From Brucella tritici (GTDB lineage: Bacteria; Pseudomonadota; Alphaproteobacteria; Rhizobiales; Rhizobiaceae): a stretch of 64,000 bases of DNA. Under the pieces are notes generated by a model. It searched no databases and had not been told where the DNA came from. It worked only from the letters and a program-made list of their open reading frames with translations. Positions 28,201 through 40,133 of this stretch are shown here, piece by piece. Each line of letters opens with the position of its first letter. The first letter of the stretch is position 1. Where the stretch lies: contig NZ_CADEAR010000003.1 in the NCBI RefSeq assembly GCF_902825325.1, positions 372,001-436,000 of the forward strand, read 5' to 3'. The translations under genes and the position numbers were made by a program.

Positions 28201-29898
28201 ATGACTATCAATCTGCAAAAGCCGGATATCACCGAGCTGAAGCCCCGCATCACCGTATTCGGTGTCGGCGGCGGCGGCGGCAATGCGGTCAACAACATGA
28301 TCAATGCCGGTCTGCGCGGCGTGGATTTTGTCGTAGCCAACACCGACGCTCAGGCTTTGACGATGTCGAAGTCCGAACGCATGATCCAGCTTGGCGCTGC
28401 TGTCACAGAAGGCCTTGGTGCTGGTTCCCAGCCAGAGGTTGGCCGCGCGGCTGCTGAAGAATGCATCGACGAAATCGTCGATCACCTGAACGGCACGCAT
28501 ATGTGCTTCGTGACTGCCGGCATGGGCGGCGGTACCGGTACGGGTGCAGCTCCGGTCGTGGCGCGCGCTGCCCGTGAACGTGGCATTCTCACCGTTGGCG
28601 TCGTGACCAAGCCTTTCCATTTCGAAGGCGCCCGCCGCATGAAGACTGCCGATCTTGGCATCGAAGAACTGCAGAAGAATGTCGATACGCTTATCGTCAT
28701 TCCGAACCAGAATCTCTTCCGCATCGCCAACGACAAGACCACCTTCGCCGATGCTTTCGCAATGGCTGACCAGGTGCTCTATTCGGGCGTTGCCTGCATC
28801 ACAGACCTGATGGTCAAGGAAGGCCTCATCAATCTCGACTTCGCTGACGTTCGTTCGGTGATGCGCGAAATGGGCAAGGCCATGATGGGTACAGGCGAAG
28901 CCTCCGGTGAAGGCCGTGCAATGGCTGCTGCCGAAGCTGCAATCGCCAACCCGCTGCTCGACGAAACCTCAATGCGCGGTGCAAAGGGCCTCCTGATCTC
29001 GATCACCGGTGGTCGCGACATGACCCTGTTCGAAGTTGACGAAGCTGCGACGCGTATTCGTGAAGAAGTCGATCCGGATGCGAACATCATCCTTGGCGCA
29101 ACCTTCGACGAAGGCCTCGAAGGCGTCATCCGCGTTTCTGTCGTCGCTACCGGTATCGATAAGCAGTTAGGAGACGCGGCGCCTGCGCCGCTGGAATTTC
29201 GCCAGCCGGTAAAGCAGACGGCACAGGCGAAGCCGATGGCTCCACATGGCGCACTTCGTCCTCCGGTCGTTGAACAGCCGCGTCAGGTCGATCCGATTGC
29301 CCAGGCAATCCAGTCTGCCGAAGCTGAAATTCCAGCCGCACCGGCAGCTCCTGCCGCTTCTGCTGAGCCGGAATTCCGTCCGCAGAGCCGCATTTTCCAG
29401 GCTCCGGCACCGGAATCCTTTGAACGCGCTCCGGTTGCCCGTGCACCGATGCCGCAGGCCCCGGCAGGTCTTCAGGCAGCGCAGCCGCAGTCCTACCAGC
29501 AGCCGCAGATGCACGAACAGCCGGCACGCGAGCCGCGCCCGGCTCCGCGCATGCCTGCCGTTTCGGATTTCCCGCCGGTTGCACAGGCTGAAATCAATGC
29601 CCGTCGCGCTCCGCAGCAGCCTGCACAGGAAGAGCCGCGCGGCCCGATGAGCCTCCTGAAGCGCCTGACCCATGGTCTTTCGCGTCGTGAGGAAGATCAG
29701 CCTGCCGCTCGTCTGGAACCGGCTCAGCATCGTGAACCTGGCATGCGTCCGGCTGAACGTCGTGCTCCGCAGCAGGACTCGTCGATCTACGCACCGCGTC
29801 GCGGCCAGCTTGACGATCAGGGCCGCCCGCAGCCGCGTGCAGCTTCGGAAGAAGATCAGCTTGAAATCCCGGCATTCCTGCGCCGTCAGTCGAACTGA
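28201..29898 (+). CDS. ftsZ: Cell division protein FtsZ
   Basis: This 565-residue tubulin-like GTPase builds the division ring. [14 protein letters not shown] lies near residue 22, and the GTP signature [16 protein letters not shown] near 105. [15 protein letters not shown] is the T7 catalytic loop. After the core (to about residue 325) comes a linker of about 220 residues, rich in Pro, Ala, Gln and Arg and probably disordered. The C-terminal peptide [14 protein letters not shown] binds FtsA and other partners. Long linkers are normal in alphaproteobacteria. A 124-bp gap after ftsA presumably holds an extra promoter, and a strong terminator follows. Confidence 0.98.
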   Translation: MTINLQKPDITELKPRITVFGVGGGGGNAVNNMINAGLRGVDFVVANTDAQALTMSKSERMIQLGAAVTEGLGAGSQPEVGRAAAEECIDEIVDHLNGTHMCFVTAGMGGGTGTGAAPVVARAARERGILTVGVVTKPFHFEGARRMKTADLGIEELQKNVDTLIVIPNQNLFRIANDKTTFADAFAMADQVLYSGVACITDLMVKEGLINLDFADVRSVMREMGKAMMGTGEASGEGRAMAAAEAAIANPLLDETSMRGAKGLLISITGGRDMTLFEVDEAATRIREEVDPDANIILGATFDEGLEGVIRVSVVATGIDKQLGDAAPAPLEFRQPVKQTAQAKPMAPHGALRPPVVEQPRQVDPIAQAIQSAEAEIPAAPAAPAASAEPEFRPQSRIFQAPAPESFERAPVARAPMPQAPAGLQAAQPQSYQQPQMHEQPAREPRPAPRMPAVSDFPPVAQAEINARRAPQQPAQEEPRGPMSLLKRLTHGLSRREEDQPAARLEPAQHREPGMRPAERRAPQQDSSIYAPRRGQLDDQGRPQPRAASEEDQLEIPAFLRRQSN

Positions 29899-29920
29899 GC
29901 CATTTCGGTTAGTGAATAGG

Positions 29921-29949
29921 AAAACCGCGGGTAACTCCCGCGGTTTTTT
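29921..29949 (+). terminator. Rho-independent terminator after ftsZ
   Basis: AAAACCGCGGG and CCCGCGGTTTT pair around TAACT and are followed by TTC. It closes the dcw cluster. Confidence 0.85.
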
Positions 29950-29959
29950 CGTTTCAGTA

Positions 29960-30008
29960 AACAAAATCAAAACATTCGTAAGAAAGCGTGATTTTGTTCA
30001 AGTCACGC
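29960..30008. promoter_or_regulatory. Overlapping inverted repeats upstream of lpxC
   Basis: AACAAAATCA (29960-29969) pairs with TGATTTTGTT (29989-29998). GCGTGA (29986-29991) pairs with TCACGC (30003-30008). The second pair shares bases with the first, so the two stems exclude each other. The region between ftsZ and lpxC (29899-30190) holds no gene and should contain the lpxC promoter. Confidence 0.4.
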
Positions 30009-30190
30009 AAATTATTATTTTAATTGAAACGGGGTATGGTTGGGGCAGCACATGTTTGTGAACCCTGTGTATTTCCGGTCGCAATTTTAGCTATATCTAT
30101 CCATATAGACGCAAAGAATTGCGAAACGGGCTGTGTTGAAATTCCGTTTGAACGGCCTGCATTCATTTTATTCAGCAGATTGGAACTGTC

Positions 30191-31129
30191 TTGAGCGCTT
30201 ATCAAAAGACAATTGGTCGTGCGGTCACGCTTTCAGGCGTCGGCGTTCATGGCGGGGCCCCGGCTTCGGCGACGTTTTTCCCAGCCGATGCCGATACGGG
30301 TATCGTGTTTCAGCGCTCGGACCTGAAGGGCAAGGCACCGGAAGTACGGGCCCATGTTTCACAGATTGGCGCCACTGACCTCTGCACGTCGCTCGGACCG
30401 AAAGAATCCAAGATCGACACGGTCGAGCACCTGATGGCTGCGGTCGCTGCGCTGGGCATTGATAACCTTGTCGTTGAAATTGACGGTCCTGAAGTTCCTA
30501 TTCTCGACGGTACTTCTGCTCGTTTCATCGAAGCTTTCGATGAGGCGGGTATCGTCACGCAGGAAGCGAAACGCCGCTTTATCCGTATTCTGAAAACGGT
30601 CCGCGTTGAAGCCGGTGGCTCCTGGGGGGAATTCCGTCCCTTTGCCGGTACAAGGTTTGAGGTCGAGATCGACTTCGAGTGCCCGCTGATCGGCCGGCAG
30701 AAATTTGCCGACGATGTGGACGAAGCGACCTTCCGCAAGGAGCTTTCCACCGCGCGCACTTTCGGTTTCATGAAGGATGTGGAGCGCCTCTGGGCTTCCG
30801 GCCATGCGCTTGGCTCGTCGCTCGACAATTCGCTTGTCATTGGTGACGACAATTCTGTCATCAATCCGGGCGGTCTGCGTTTCAGGGATGAGTTCGTCCG
30901 TCATAAGACGCTTGATGCCGTCGGCGATCTGGCACTAGCCGGTCTGCCGTTTCTCGGTTGCTTCCGTTCCTATCGCAGCGGCCACCGGCTGAATGCAGAA
31001 ACGGTCAAGGCGCTGCTGTCGGACAAGACGGCATTCGATATTGTCGAGGCATCCGGTATTCGCCAGAATTCCAGAGCATCCGATTTCGTCGCCGTGAAGC
31101 CGAATATCGCGGCTCCATGGGCGCTTTAA
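30191..31129 (+). CDS. lpxC: UDP-3-O-acyl-N-acetylglucosamine deacetylase LpxC
   Basis: This 312-residue zinc enzyme carries out the committed step of lipid A synthesis. KTIGRAVTLSGVGVHGG starts the domain. DTVEHLMAAVAALGIDN holds the first zinc histidine near 80, and EFVRHKTLDAVGDLALAG holds the second His and the Asp near 238-242. ARTFGFMKDVE is also conserved. The start is TTG 30191 with GGAA 8 bp upstream; no ATG fits before the conserved region. The C-terminus runs about 25 residues beyond typical family members. Adjacency to the ftsZ 3' end is widespread in proteobacteria. Confidence 0.95.
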   Translation: MSAYQKTIGRAVTLSGVGVHGGAPASATFFPADADTGIVFQRSDLKGKAPEVRAHVSQIGATDLCTSLGPKESKIDTVEHLMAAVAALGIDNLVVEIDGPEVPILDGTSARFIEAFDEAGIVTQEAKRRFIRILKTVRVEAGGSWGEFRPFAGTRFEVEIDFECPLIGRQKFADDVDEATFRKELSTARTFGFMKDVERLWASGHALGSSLDNSLVIGDDNSVINPGGLRFRDEFVRHKTLDAVGDLALAGLPFLGCFRSYRSGHRLNAETVKALLSDKTAFDIVEASGIRQNSRASDFVAVKPNIAAPWAL

Positions 31130-31494
31130 TATCAGCAAAGAAATGAGTGTGCATCGGCGCATGGCCTTAATTGAGCCGTGTTCGCCGGTTCACCTCGCAA
31201 TTGAGTCGGTGCGCCGTTCTGCGGTGGATTGATCGGGGAGCATCTACCCATACGGGTAGCCAATACCGGGGACAATTCACACTGGTTACGCGTTTCGATA
31301 TGCCGTCCCGCGGATTTCAGACCACTAGACGATTGCCGATTTCGCCTGCATGTGGTTTATGGACGGCCAAAACGGCGTCAGCTATGTTTGTACATTCGCT
31401 GAAGCTGAATGATTTGTATGGATGGAGCAGCCGTGCAGTGCTAGAAGCACGCAACTCCAAACAGGAATGACGCTGCCAAAAGGCCGGAGACCGC
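31130..31494. other. Intergenic region between lpxC and bamD
   Basis: I find no supportable gene. A perfect short palindrome, CTACCC-ATAC-GGGTAG, lies at 31244-31259 and might be part of an operator or terminator. The bamD promoter should lie here. Confidence 0.4.
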
Positions 31495-32358
31495 ATGACG
31501 AGTTTCAAATTCAAGGGTGTGACGAAAACCGCGCTGCTGACTGGCGCTATCGCCGTTCTTATCCCGCTCGCCGGTTGTGCCAGCAAGGACGACGACATCG
31601 ATCTCACCAAGTATGTCGAGACGATCGATCCTGCCGACAAAACCTACAATGAAGGTCTCGCCAATCTGGATGCAGGTCGCCTTGATGAAGCTGCGAAGAA
31701 GTTCGCCGCCGTCGACCGCCAGCATCCCTACACGGAATGGGCACGCAAATCGCTCGTGATGGCTGCCTTTACCAACTACCGCAAGGGCAATTACGAAGAA
31801 GCGATCTCGATGGCGAAGCGTTACAATACGCTTTACCCGACTTCGCCTGAATCAGCCTATGCCTATTACATCATCGGTCTTTCCTACTTCCGCCAGATTC
31901 CGGACGTGACCCGCGATCAGGCTGCAAGCCGTCGCGCAATCGCTGCGATGCAGGAGGTGGTCGATCGTTTCCCGGATTCCGAATATACGGATGATGCCAA
32001 GGCCAAGATCCGCTTCGCCCGCGACCAGCTCGCAGGCAAGGAAATGCAGGTTGGCCGCTACTATCTGGAACGCAAGGAATATCTTGCCTCTATCAAGCGC
32101 TTCCGTGGCGTTGTGGAGGAATATTCCAACACCCGTCAGGTGGAAGAAGCGCTCGCTCGTCTCGTCGAAGCCTACTATGCGCTTGGCCTGACGTCTGAAG
32201 CCCAGATGGCAGCTTCGGTTCTCGGCAAGAACTATCCGGATAGCCCGTGGTATAAGGACAGCTACAAGCTTCTGCAGAGTGGTGGTCTTGAACCACGCGA
32301 AAACGGCAATTCGTGGCTGGCCAAGGCTTCGTCGCTCATTACCGGCGGCGGCTCATAA
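31495..32358 (+). CDS. bamD: Outer membrane protein assembly factor BamD (ComL)
   Basis: This 287-residue lipoprotein is part of the BAM complex that inserts outer-membrane beta-barrel proteins. The signal peptide ends with lipobox LAGC near residue 28. Five TPR-like repeats follow: [20 protein letters not shown], the next around [17 protein letters not shown], then [34 protein letters not shown] and the segment ending [10 protein letters not shown]. These match the YfiO/BamD family over its whole length. GGAG precedes the ATG by 8 bp. RecN follows after 12 bp and may be co-transcribed. Confidence 0.96.
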   Translation: MTSFKFKGVTKTALLTGAIAVLIPLAGCASKDDDIDLTKYVETIDPADKTYNEGLANLDAGRLDEAAKKFAAVDRQHPYTEWARKSLVMAAFTNYRKGNYEEAISMAKRYNTLYPTSPESAYAYYIIGLSYFRQIPDVTRDQAASRRAIAAMQEVVDRFPDSEYTDDAKAKIRFARDQLAGKEMQVGRYYLERKEYLASIKRFRGVVEEYSNTRQVEEALARLVEAYYALGLTSEAQMAASVLGKNYPDSPWYKDSYKLLQSGGLEPRENGNSWLAKASSLITGGGS

Positions 32359-32370
32359 GCTGATTCTCAC

Positions 32371-34035
32371 ATGCTGTCGCACCTGTCGATCCGCGATATT
32401 GTTCTGATTGAAAGGCTCGACATCGAGTTCAAGACAGGCTTGTCCGTGCTTACCGGTGAAACCGGGGCGGGCAAGTCTATTTTGCTTGATTCGCTTTCGC
32501 TGGCGCTTGGCGCACGTGGCGACGCTTCGTTGGTGCGTCACGGTGCCGATCAGGGGCAGGTGACAGCGGTGTTCGATGTGCCGGGCGCGCATCCGGCCCG
32601 GATTTTTCTGCGTGATAACGGTTTCGAAGATGATGGTGACATCATCCTGCGTCGCCTGCAGATGGGCGATGGTCGCACGCGCGTCTTCATCAATGATCAG
32701 GCGGCAAGCGTCGCGCTTCTTCGCGATCTTGGGCGCAGGCTGGTGGAAATCCACGGCCAGCATGACGACCGCGCGCTGATCGATACCGATCTTCACCGCA
32801 CATTGTTGGATGCTTTCGGTGGTCTCGAGCCAGAGGTGGCAGTGGTTCGCGAGCGTCACAAGGCCTGGCGCGATGCGGAAACCGCACTTGCCAAGCATCG
32901 CGCCCGCGTCGAGCAGGCCGAGCGTGAAGGTGACTACCTGCGCTCTTCGGTTGAAGAACTGACCAAGCTTGATCCGCAACCCGGCGAGGAAGAAGAGCTC
33001 GCCGAGCGCCGCGCGATCATGATGAAATCCGAAAAGATCGCCGGTGACGTGAACGAAGCTGGCGAGTTGCTGTCGGGGCAGGGATCACCTGTACCGACGC
33101 TGGCGAGCCTCGTGCGCCGTCTGGAGCGCAAGATTCCGGAAGCGCCGCATCTGCTGGAGCCGGTTTGCAAGGCAATCGATGAGGCGCTCAACAGTTTGGC
33201 TCTCGCTCAGGACGGTATAGATCACGCCATGCGCGAGATCGATTTCGATCCGCGTGTGCTGGAACAGGTCGAGGAGCGGCTTTTTGCTCTGCGCGCTGCG
33301 GCGCGCAAGTATTCTGTCGCGGTGGAGGGATTGCCTGCGCTGCGTGACAAAATGGATGCTGATCTTGCCGATCTGGACGCTGGAGCGGAAAAGCTTATCC
33401 AGCTTGAAGGTCAGGCAACCGAAATGCGGGCGGCCTATGACACGGCAGCGGCTAAACTTTCCGGGTCACGTAAAGAAACAGCGGAGCATCTGAAGGCGGC
33501 TGTGATGGCCGAATTGCCTGCACTGAAGCTGGAGCGCGCAGAATTCATCGTTGAAATGACGACCGACGCGCAAGCGCGGGCTGCGGAAGGCATCGATACG
33601 GTTGAGTATTGGGTGCGCACCAATCCCGGCACGCGGGCCGGGCCGATGATGAAGGTCGCTTCAGGTGGGGAGCTTTCACGTTTCCTGTTGGCGCTGAAGG
33701 TGGCGCTTGCGGATCGCGGTTCTGCTCCGACGCTCGTATTCGATGAAATCGATACCGGCGTGGGCGGTGCGGTGGCGGATGCCATCGGGCAGCGCCTTGC
33801 ACGGCTTTCCGGTCGTGTACAGGTTCTTTCGGTCACACATGCGCCGCAGGTGGCAGCGCGTGCCTCCACACATTTCCTGATTGCCAAATCGGCAACCCAT
33901 GAAGACCGGATGGCGACCTCGATCCGATCCATCGGGGTCGATGAGCGGCAGGAAGAGATTGCCCGTATGCTGGCCGGTGCCAGCATCACCGATGAAGCGC
34001 GTGCAGCAGCAGAGCGCCTGCTGGCCGAGAATTGA
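32371..34035 (+). CDS. recN: DNA repair protein RecN
   Basis: This 554-residue SMC-like ATPase acts in double-strand break repair. The Walker A motif LTGETGAGKSILLDSL lies near residue 28. Two coiled-coil arms span about 165-215 and 330-380. The signature motif VASGGELSRFLLALKVAL lies near 430 and Walker B TLVFDEIDTGVGG near 455. A D-loop/His switch region follows (QVLSVTHAPQVAA). Its stop codon lies in the first bases of a dispersed palindromic repeat (34034-34090), which therefore defines the 3' end. Confidence 0.96.
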   Translation: MLSHLSIRDIVLIERLDIEFKTGLSVLTGETGAGKSILLDSLSLALGARGDASLVRHGADQGQVTAVFDVPGAHPARIFLRDNGFEDDGDIILRRLQMGDGRTRVFINDQAASVALLRDLGRRLVEIHGQHDDRALIDTDLHRTLLDAFGGLEPEVAVVRERHKAWRDAETALAKHRARVEQAEREGDYLRSSVEELTKLDPQPGEEEELAERRAIMMKSEKIAGDVNEAGELLSGQGSPVPTLASLVRRLERKIPEAPHLLEPVCKAIDEALNSLALAQDGIDHAMREIDFDPRVLEQVEERLFALRAAARKYSVAVEGLPALRDKMDADLADLDAGAEKLIQLEGQATEMRAAYDTAAAKLSGSRKETAEHLKAAVMAELPALKLERAEFIVEMTTDAQARAAEGIDTVEYWVRTNPGTRAGPMMKVASGGELSRFLLALKVALADRGSAPTLVFDEIDTGVGGAVADAIGQRLARLSGRVQVLSVTHAPQVAARASTHFLIAKSATHEDRMATSIRSIGVDERQEEIARMLAGASITDEARAAAERLLAEN

Positions 34036-34090
34036 GCATTTCCAGCAAAAGTGCGAAGCGGTTTGGCGTCGGATATGGGGTACCAACAAA
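34034..34090 (+). repeat. Dispersed palindromic intergenic repeat, copy 2
   Basis: It begins GAGCATTTCCAGCAAAAGTG, then GCGAAGCGG, a TTTGGCG segment and an ACCAACAAA tail. About 45 of 57 positions match copy 3 at 41053. The repeat starts one base after the T of the recN stop codon. Confidence 0.7.
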
Positions 34091-34168
34091 GAAATAGCGC
34101 GCTCGTCTCCTGACAGAACGTTGTCAGTGTGACCACATGTTCGTAACCGTGCGCGGCTGTATGCGTAG

Positions 34169-36384
<2,216 letters not shown>

Positions 36385-36385
<1 letters not shown>

Positions 36386-37089
36386 TGGCCCCGTTCAGTG
36401 GATTCGGTGAGAAAGCGATCCCGTTTCTGAAAGCTCTGGATTTTCACCAGAATCGCGAATGGTTCGTTGAGAACAAGGATCTTTTCGAGCAGCAATTGAA
36501 GGAGCCGCTTGGCGATCTTGTGGACGAACTGACAGGTCGTTTCGAAAAGGCCGGTCTGCCGTTCAAGGGCGACCGAGTGAAATCGCAGTTCCGCATCAAA
36601 CGCGATACGCGGTTTTCCAAGGACAAGGCACCCTATAACCGCCACCTGTCTGCGCTGCTGTCGCAATCGGGCACGAAATGGGACGAAAGCGGGTGCTTCT
36701 ATGTCTGCATCGGCCTGCCGGGTGTCCGCGATTGCTACGCTTGTGTTGCGTGGTGGGGCCCGAAAAAAGAACTGCTTCTGGCCATACGCACTTCTATTGC
36801 CGAGAAGCCGGAAGAATTCCGCGGCATGGTCGCGAAACTCAAGAAAAACGGTTTGAAAATCAGCGACTACGACCGGCTGAAACGCACGCCGCGTGGTTTT
36901 GAGGCCGTGACCGATGATGATTTGCTGGAAGCAATTCGCAATCGGCATTTTTCGGTGCGGATAGAAATCGACCCTGAAACGATTACCCGCGCTGATCTGG
37001 CAGATCGTCTTGTCGACTTCACTGAACGGGCTCGCCCGCTTGTGGACTGGATGCACAAAATCGAAAAGACCATTCCGCAACAATCATGA
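36385..37089 (+). CDS. DUF2461 domain-containing protein (TIGR02453 family)
   Basis: This 234-residue protein matches the DUF2461 family along its length: FLKALDFHQNREWFVENKDL near the N-terminus, RIKRDTRFSKDKAPYNRHLS near residue 75, and GLKISDYDRLKRTPRGFEA near 160. The function of the family is not established. The start ATG overlaps the ligA stop by one base (TAATG), so it is probably translated from the ligA transcript. No signal peptide or membrane helix is seen. Confidence 0.85.
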
Positions 37090-37230
37090 TCGTTCATGAA
37101 TGCATCAGCCGGATTTATGAGTGATGCGCAAATGCGGCATTCCTGTTTAATAGTATGATTTTTTGGGAAATCATATTCCAACGGGCCGCAGAATTTCCTA
37201 ACTACTCTTCATTCGGAGGAGTGAATATTC

Positions 37231-37953
37231 GTGGACCAGACTTTTCGGCCCGTAAGGGCTTCAGCGCGCGCCGATATTATTGACGGTGTCCGGCGCGGAC
37301 TTCCGCTTGTCGTTGCCGGAGCGCCCTTTGGCTTGCTGTTCGGCGCACTTGCAGTCGATAACGGATTGTCGCTTGCCGAAGCGGTGTTCATGAGCTCCAT
37401 CATCTATGCCGGCGCCAGCCAGATGGTCGGGCTTGATCTTTTCGGCCAGAACATCGCGCCGTGGATGATCGTCATGTCGATCTTCGCCGTCAATTTCCGG
37501 CACGTGCTCTATTCGGCGACCACGGGTCGGCGCATCCGTCACTTCAAGCCATGGCAGAAGGCGCTGGCCTTTTTCGTTCTGGTGGACATCCAGTATGCGG
37601 AAGTTGAACAACGAGCCGAAGCCGGTAAGCCGGTCACCTTCGTCTGGTATATGGCCATCGGGCTCACATTCTATCTGACCTGGGTTCTCGAAGCGCTGAT
37701 TGGCGGGCTGTTCGGCAATCTGATCACGAATCCCTATGCCTTCGGCATCGACTTTTTGTTGCCGATCTATTTTCTCGGCATGGTGATGAGTTTCCGCCAT
37801 CGGCAGAACTGGTTGCCGGTTGTCATCGTCAGTGCGATTTCAGCCGTGGCGGCCTACAAGTTCGTGGGATCTCCGTGGCATGTGTCGCTGGGTGCACTCG
37901 GCGGCATTGTACTTGCGGCGATTATTGCCAAGCCACGCGAAGGGGAGGCGTAA
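37231..37953 (+). CDS. azlC: AzlC family permease subunit (branched-chain amino acid export type)
   Basis: This 240-residue membrane protein has six or seven helices. GVRRGLPLVVAGAPFGLLFG near residue 16 and SSIIYAGASQMVGLDLFG near 50 are AzlC signatures, with FRHVLYSATTGR following. The start is GTG 37231 with CGGAGGAG 8 bp upstream. It is followed directly by azlD with no gap. AzlC-AzlD pairs (BrnFE type) export branched-chain amino acids or methionine and analogues; the substrate here is unknown. Confidence 0.88.
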   Translation: MDQTFRPVRASARADIIDGVRRGLPLVVAGAPFGLLFGALAVDNGLSLAEAVFMSSIIYAGASQMVGLDLFGQNIAPWMIVMSIFAVNFRHVLYSATTGRRIRHFKPWQKALAFFVLVDIQYAEVEQRAEAGKPVTFVWYMAIGLTFYLTWVLEALIGGLFGNLITNPYAFGIDFLLPIYFLGMVMSFRHRQNWLPVVIVSAISAVAAYKFVGSPWHVSLGALGGIVLAAIIAKPREGEA

Positions 37954-38250
37954 ATGTCCACCACGATCTGGATCATTCTTGCCGGTGCGCTCTGCACCTA
38001 TCTCACCCGCATCGGCGGACATCTGGTGCTGTCACGCTTCAGCCATGTGCATTATAGGGTGGAAGCGGCGCTCAACGCCGTGCCTGCGGCCGTTTTGACG
38101 GCCATTGTGGCCGCACCTGCATCAGATCACGGCTGGCGGGAACTGCTCGTGCTTGCGGTCTGTATCGTGCTTTCGTTGCGGCTCAGCATGATGACCATGT
38201 TTTTTGCAGGCGTAGCGCTTTTGATCGCGCTACGCCATTTCACCGTGTGA
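37954..38250 (+). CDS. azlD: AzlD family small permease subunit
   Basis: This 98-residue protein has three or four membrane helices. LCTYLTRIGGHLVLSRF near residue 14 and ALNAVPAAVLTAIVAAP near 42 match the AzlD family. Its ATG follows the azlC stop without a gap, with AGGGGAGG in the azlC end. It ends 8 bp before the convergent aminopeptidase gene. Confidence 0.85.
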   Translation: MSTTIWIILAGALCTYLTRIGGHLVLSRFSHVHYRVEAALNAVPAAVLTAIVAAPASDHGWRELLVLAVCIVLSLRLSMMTMFFAGVALLIALRHFTV

Positions 38251-38258
38251 ATGCTTTA

Positions 38259-40085
38259 TCAAAGCGGCGCGGTTGCCGCTTCGAGCCATTTGCGCTCAGT
38301 GTCCTTGAGGTGGGCTGAAAGCTTTTCGCGCACGCTGGCATGGTAGCGGTTCAGCCAGTCGATTTCCTCCTGCGTGAAAAGCGACTTGTCGATCAGGCGC
38401 CGGTCGATAGGGCAGAACGTCAGTGTCTCGAAGCCCATCATCGGAATGTCGCCGCCTTCAGGGATTTCCGGTTCGGTGACGATGATGAGATTTTCGATGC
38501 GGATGCCGAATGAGCCTGGCTTGTAATAGCCCGGTTCATTGGAAAGGATCATGCCCGGCAGCAGTTCCTGTGCGCCCTTTTTCGAAATGCTCTGCGGGCC
38601 CTCATGCACCGACAGGTAGGAGCCGACGCCGTGGCCGGTTCCGTGCGCATAGTCGAAACCATGCTTCCATAGTGCGATACGCGCCAGAACGTCGATATCC
38701 TGCCCGCGTGTGCCTTTCGGGAAGCGAGCCGTCGTGATCGCAATCACACCTTTTAATACGAGCGTGAATGCCTTGATCGTCTCTGGCGTTACCTTGCCGA
38801 TGGGGACGGTGCGTGTGATGTCGGTGGTGCCGTCGCGATATTGTGCGCCGGAATCGACCAGATAAAGCTCGCCATCTTCAAGCGTTCTGTTGGTGTCGGT
38901 ATTGACGCGATAATGGATGATAGCGCCGTTTGGCCCCGCACCGGAGATCGTGTCGAAGGATATATCTTCCAGCGGCATCTGGAAGTCGCGCCCAGCTTCT
39001 GCGCGCGATTCTTCCAGCTTCTGCGCCGCGCTGATTTCATCGATTGTGCCGGGCTTCTGGGCGTCGACCCATGATAGGAAATTGACCATCGCCACGCCGT
39101 CGCGCTCATGGGCAGCTCGTGAGCCGTCAAGCTCGGCCTTGTTCTTGATTGCGCGTGGAATACGGGCAGGGTCTTTGCCTTCGATTACGCTGCCACCTGC
39201 GCTGGTGACAATGAGGCGAAGTTTTTCTGCCGCGAGGATCGGGTCGAGAAGAATAGCTTCTCCCTTGGCCGCGAGAGCGCTGAGGTGCCCCTCCAGATCG
39301 CTCGGTGCCGAGAGCTTGGCGAGTTGGGTCAGATAGGCGCGCGGTTCGATGGCGAGCTTGCGTTCATCGATGAAAAGCTCTGGTTCACCCTTTGCAGGAA
39401 TGATGGCAAAGCTCAATGGAAGCGGCGTGTTGGACACGTCCTTGCCGCGAATATTGAACACCCATGCGACTGATGACGGGTCAGTCAGGACGGTAGCACG
39501 AGCGCCGCTTGCGGCAACTGCTGCCTGCATTTCCTTGATCTTGTCTTCCGCTTCATGTCCGGCGAAACGGGCTGGCTGGATAGTGACTTCCGCCGTCGGC
39601 ACTTCAGGCTGGTCGTCCCATACGGCGTCGACAAGATTGATTTCGACCGGAACGAGCTGACCGCCCTGAGCCTCCAGTGCTTCACGTAAACTGCGGGCTT
39701 CGGAAATGGTATGGAGCCAAGGATCGAAGCCGATATGCAGGCCCTTGCCGTTGTCTGCCAGCCAGGAAGCTGGCGGATTTGTAACGAGGCTTTCATAGGA
39801 GAAGACCTTCGGGTCGGTCTGGGCGCGAACCTGCAGCTCATAACGTCCATCGACGAAAATAAAGGCACTGTTCTTGAGGATGAGCGCGGCACCGGCCGAT
39901 CCGGTGAAACCGGTCAGCCATGCGAGGCGCTGCGCACGGGGCGGAACATATTCGCCCTGATGCTCGTCCGCGCGAGGAACCAGAAAACCGTCGAGGCCCA
40001 ATTCGGCCATTTTCGCACGCAGCTTCGCAACGCGCGGGCCACCATTGGCCGGGTTTGTGGTGACGTCGAAACTCTGAAAAGCCAT
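38259..40085 (-). CDS. Xaa-Pro aminopeptidase (aminopeptidase P family, M24B)
   Basis: This 608-residue cytoplasmic metallopeptidase removes N-terminal residues before proline. It has two creatinase-like N-terminal domains (to about 310) and a pita-bread catalytic domain. Metal ligands are visible as the two Asp of DSGAQYRDGTTDITRT, the His of HGTGHGVGSYLSVHEGP, the Glu of LSNEPGYYK and the Glu of GIRIENLIIV. Length and the three-domain layout match the long eukaryote-like APP1 type. It lies downstream of prmA on the same strand with a 48-bp gap containing a small hairpin (40112-40128). Confidence 0.93.
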   Translation of the reverse strand: MAFQSFDVTTNPANGGPRVAKLRAKMAELGLDGFLVPRADEHQGEYVPPRAQRLAWLTGFTGSAGAALILKNSAFIFVDGRYELQVRAQTDPKVFSYESLVTNPPASWLADNGKGLHIGFDPWLHTISEARSLREALEAQGGQLVPVEINLVDAVWDDQPEVPTAEVTIQPARFAGHEAEDKIKEMQAAVAASGARATVLTDPSSVAWVFNIRGKDVSNTPLPLSFAIIPAKGEPELFIDERKLAIEPRAYLTQLAKLSAPSDLEGHLSALAAKGEAILLDPILAAEKLRLIVTSAGGSVIEGKDPARIPRAIKNKAELDGSRAAHERDGVAMVNFLSWVDAQKPGTIDEISAAQKLEESRAEAGRDFQMPLEDISFDTISGAGPNGAIIHYRVNTDTNRTLEDGELYLVDSGAQYRDGTTDITRTVPIGKVTPETIKAFTLVLKGVIAITTARFPKGTRGQDIDVLARIALWKHGFDYAHGTGHGVGSYLSVHEGPQSISKKGAQELLPGMILSNEPGYYKPGSFGIRIENLIIVTEPEIPEGGDIPMMGFETLTFCPIDRRLIDKSLFTQEEIDWLNRYHASVREKLSAHLKDTERKWLEAATAPL

Positions 40086-40133
40086 AGGTGTAACTCGCTC
40101 AAAACAGGAATACGCCGTGATTTATACGGCCTG

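Noticed and set aside
31171-31470. 99-codon frame between lpxC and bamD
   Set aside because: Composition and lack of ribosome site, domain or conservation features; it fits non-coding sequence.
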